From assembly GCA_964423265.1 (NCBI GenBank), contig CAYREF010000046.1, forward strand, positions 1 through 14,645: DNA of 14,645 bases. The letters are read 5' to 3'. A model generated the notes under the pieces. It saw only the letters and a list, made by a program, of their open reading frames with translations, searched no databases and was not told where the DNA came from. Shown here one piece after another: positions 14,337 to 14,645 of the stretch. Positions within the stretch are counted from its first letter, which is position 1; each line of letters starts with the position of its first letter. This stretch comes from M55B165 sp964423265. GTDB lineage: Bacteria; Actinomycetota; Humimicrobiia; Humimicrobiales; Humimicrobiaceae. The position numbers and the translations under genes were made by a program.

Positions 14337-14645
14337 TATCCCAATTAAATATTACTGCCGATAGGGGCGGAAGGGTTAGGTTTAATGAATAGGGCTTGCC
14401 ATGGAAGGCAGTTTTATCTGCATTTTTGCCTCCCATATTCCCGATTCCACTGCCTCCATAATGGGTTGAATCTGTGTTCAAGGCTTCTTTCCAGTAACCG
14501 GATTTTGGTACCCCAATCCTGTAATTTTCCCTAACCATAGGGGTAAAGTTTAGGACTACTACTAAAAAATTATTTTCTCGGTTATTTTTTCTCAAAAAAC
14601 TTATAACGCTTGCTTTGTAATCGCTGCAATCTATCCATTCAAATC
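14323..14645 (-). CDS. glgB: 1,4-alpha-glucan branching enzyme, C-terminal end (partial)
   Basis: The 3' end of a gene whose start lies beyond the right edge; about 107 codons are visible, the first complete one at 14643. The readable frame begins FEWIDCSDYKASVISFLRKN and continues VVVLNFTP, RENYRIGVPKSGYWKEALNTD, YGGSGIGN and SLTLPPLSAVIF. This is the characteristic C-terminal beta domain of GH13 GlgB enzymes, which create alpha-1,6 branches in glycogen. The catalytic barrel is outside the window, so completeness of the active site cannot be judged. It is the most upstream visible gene of the operon and overlaps treZ by 14 nt; the operon promoter must lie further right. Confidence 0.92.
   Translation of the reverse strand, partial: FEWIDCSDYKASVISFLRKNNRENNFLVVVLNFTPMVRENYRIGVPKSGYWKEALNTDSTHYGGSGIGNMGGKNADKTAFHGKPYSLNLTLPPLSAVIFNWDNGKS

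Overview
The window is AT-rich bacterial chromosome, about one-third G+C by eye. It has dense, short-spaced genes, frequent TTG starts, CCA-encoding tRNA genes and sigma70-type promoters. The gene set (FdhD, YmdB-type phosphodiesterase, Ddl, TreY/TreZ/GH57) fits an anaerobic or facultatively anaerobic bacterium with peptidoglycan. No phylum-specific marker settles the lineage.

Left edge (1-446): no intact gene. It holds a decayed 3' end of a glutamine-type tRNA (55-82). Next to it is a roughly 300-bp dead insertion element (111-411) with 38-bp terminal inverted repeats, a flanking 12-bp direct repeat, and a broken N-terminal zinc-ribbon piece of an IS1595-family transposase.

Minus-strand block 447-2765: an aminotransferase gene and ddl form a short operon read leftwards. 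It is followed by tRNA-Arg(CCT), whose own promoter overlaps the ddl stop codon. The Ddl carries Phe where the omega-loop Tyr of D-Ala-D-Ala ligases normally sits, a change associated with D-Ala-D-Lac synthesis.

Plus-strand block 2869-5729: a GNAT acetyltransferase gene (divergent from the aminotransferase, with overlapping predicted promoters), initiator tRNA-Met, then an operon of a small lipoprotein, fdhD (10-nt overlap) and a ymdB-type phosphodiesterase. The lipoprotein gene appears to be transcribed from its own start codon, that is, leaderless. Positions 5730-5917 separate convergent genes; no clear terminator is visible there.

Minus-strand block 5918-14645: a tightly coupled alpha-glucan/trehalose operon in the order glgB (3' end only), treZ, a GH57/DUF3536 glycoside hydrolase, treY, malQ. 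GlgB branches glycogen. TreY turns the reducing end of an alpha-1,4-glucan chain into a trehalosyl unit, and TreZ releases trehalose. MalQ re-lengthens or redistributes the short maltooligosaccharides left over. The GH57 protein is uncharacterised; its position suggests it may do the debranching job that TreX does in classical treXYZ clusters, but that is inference. The operon promoter lies outside the window.
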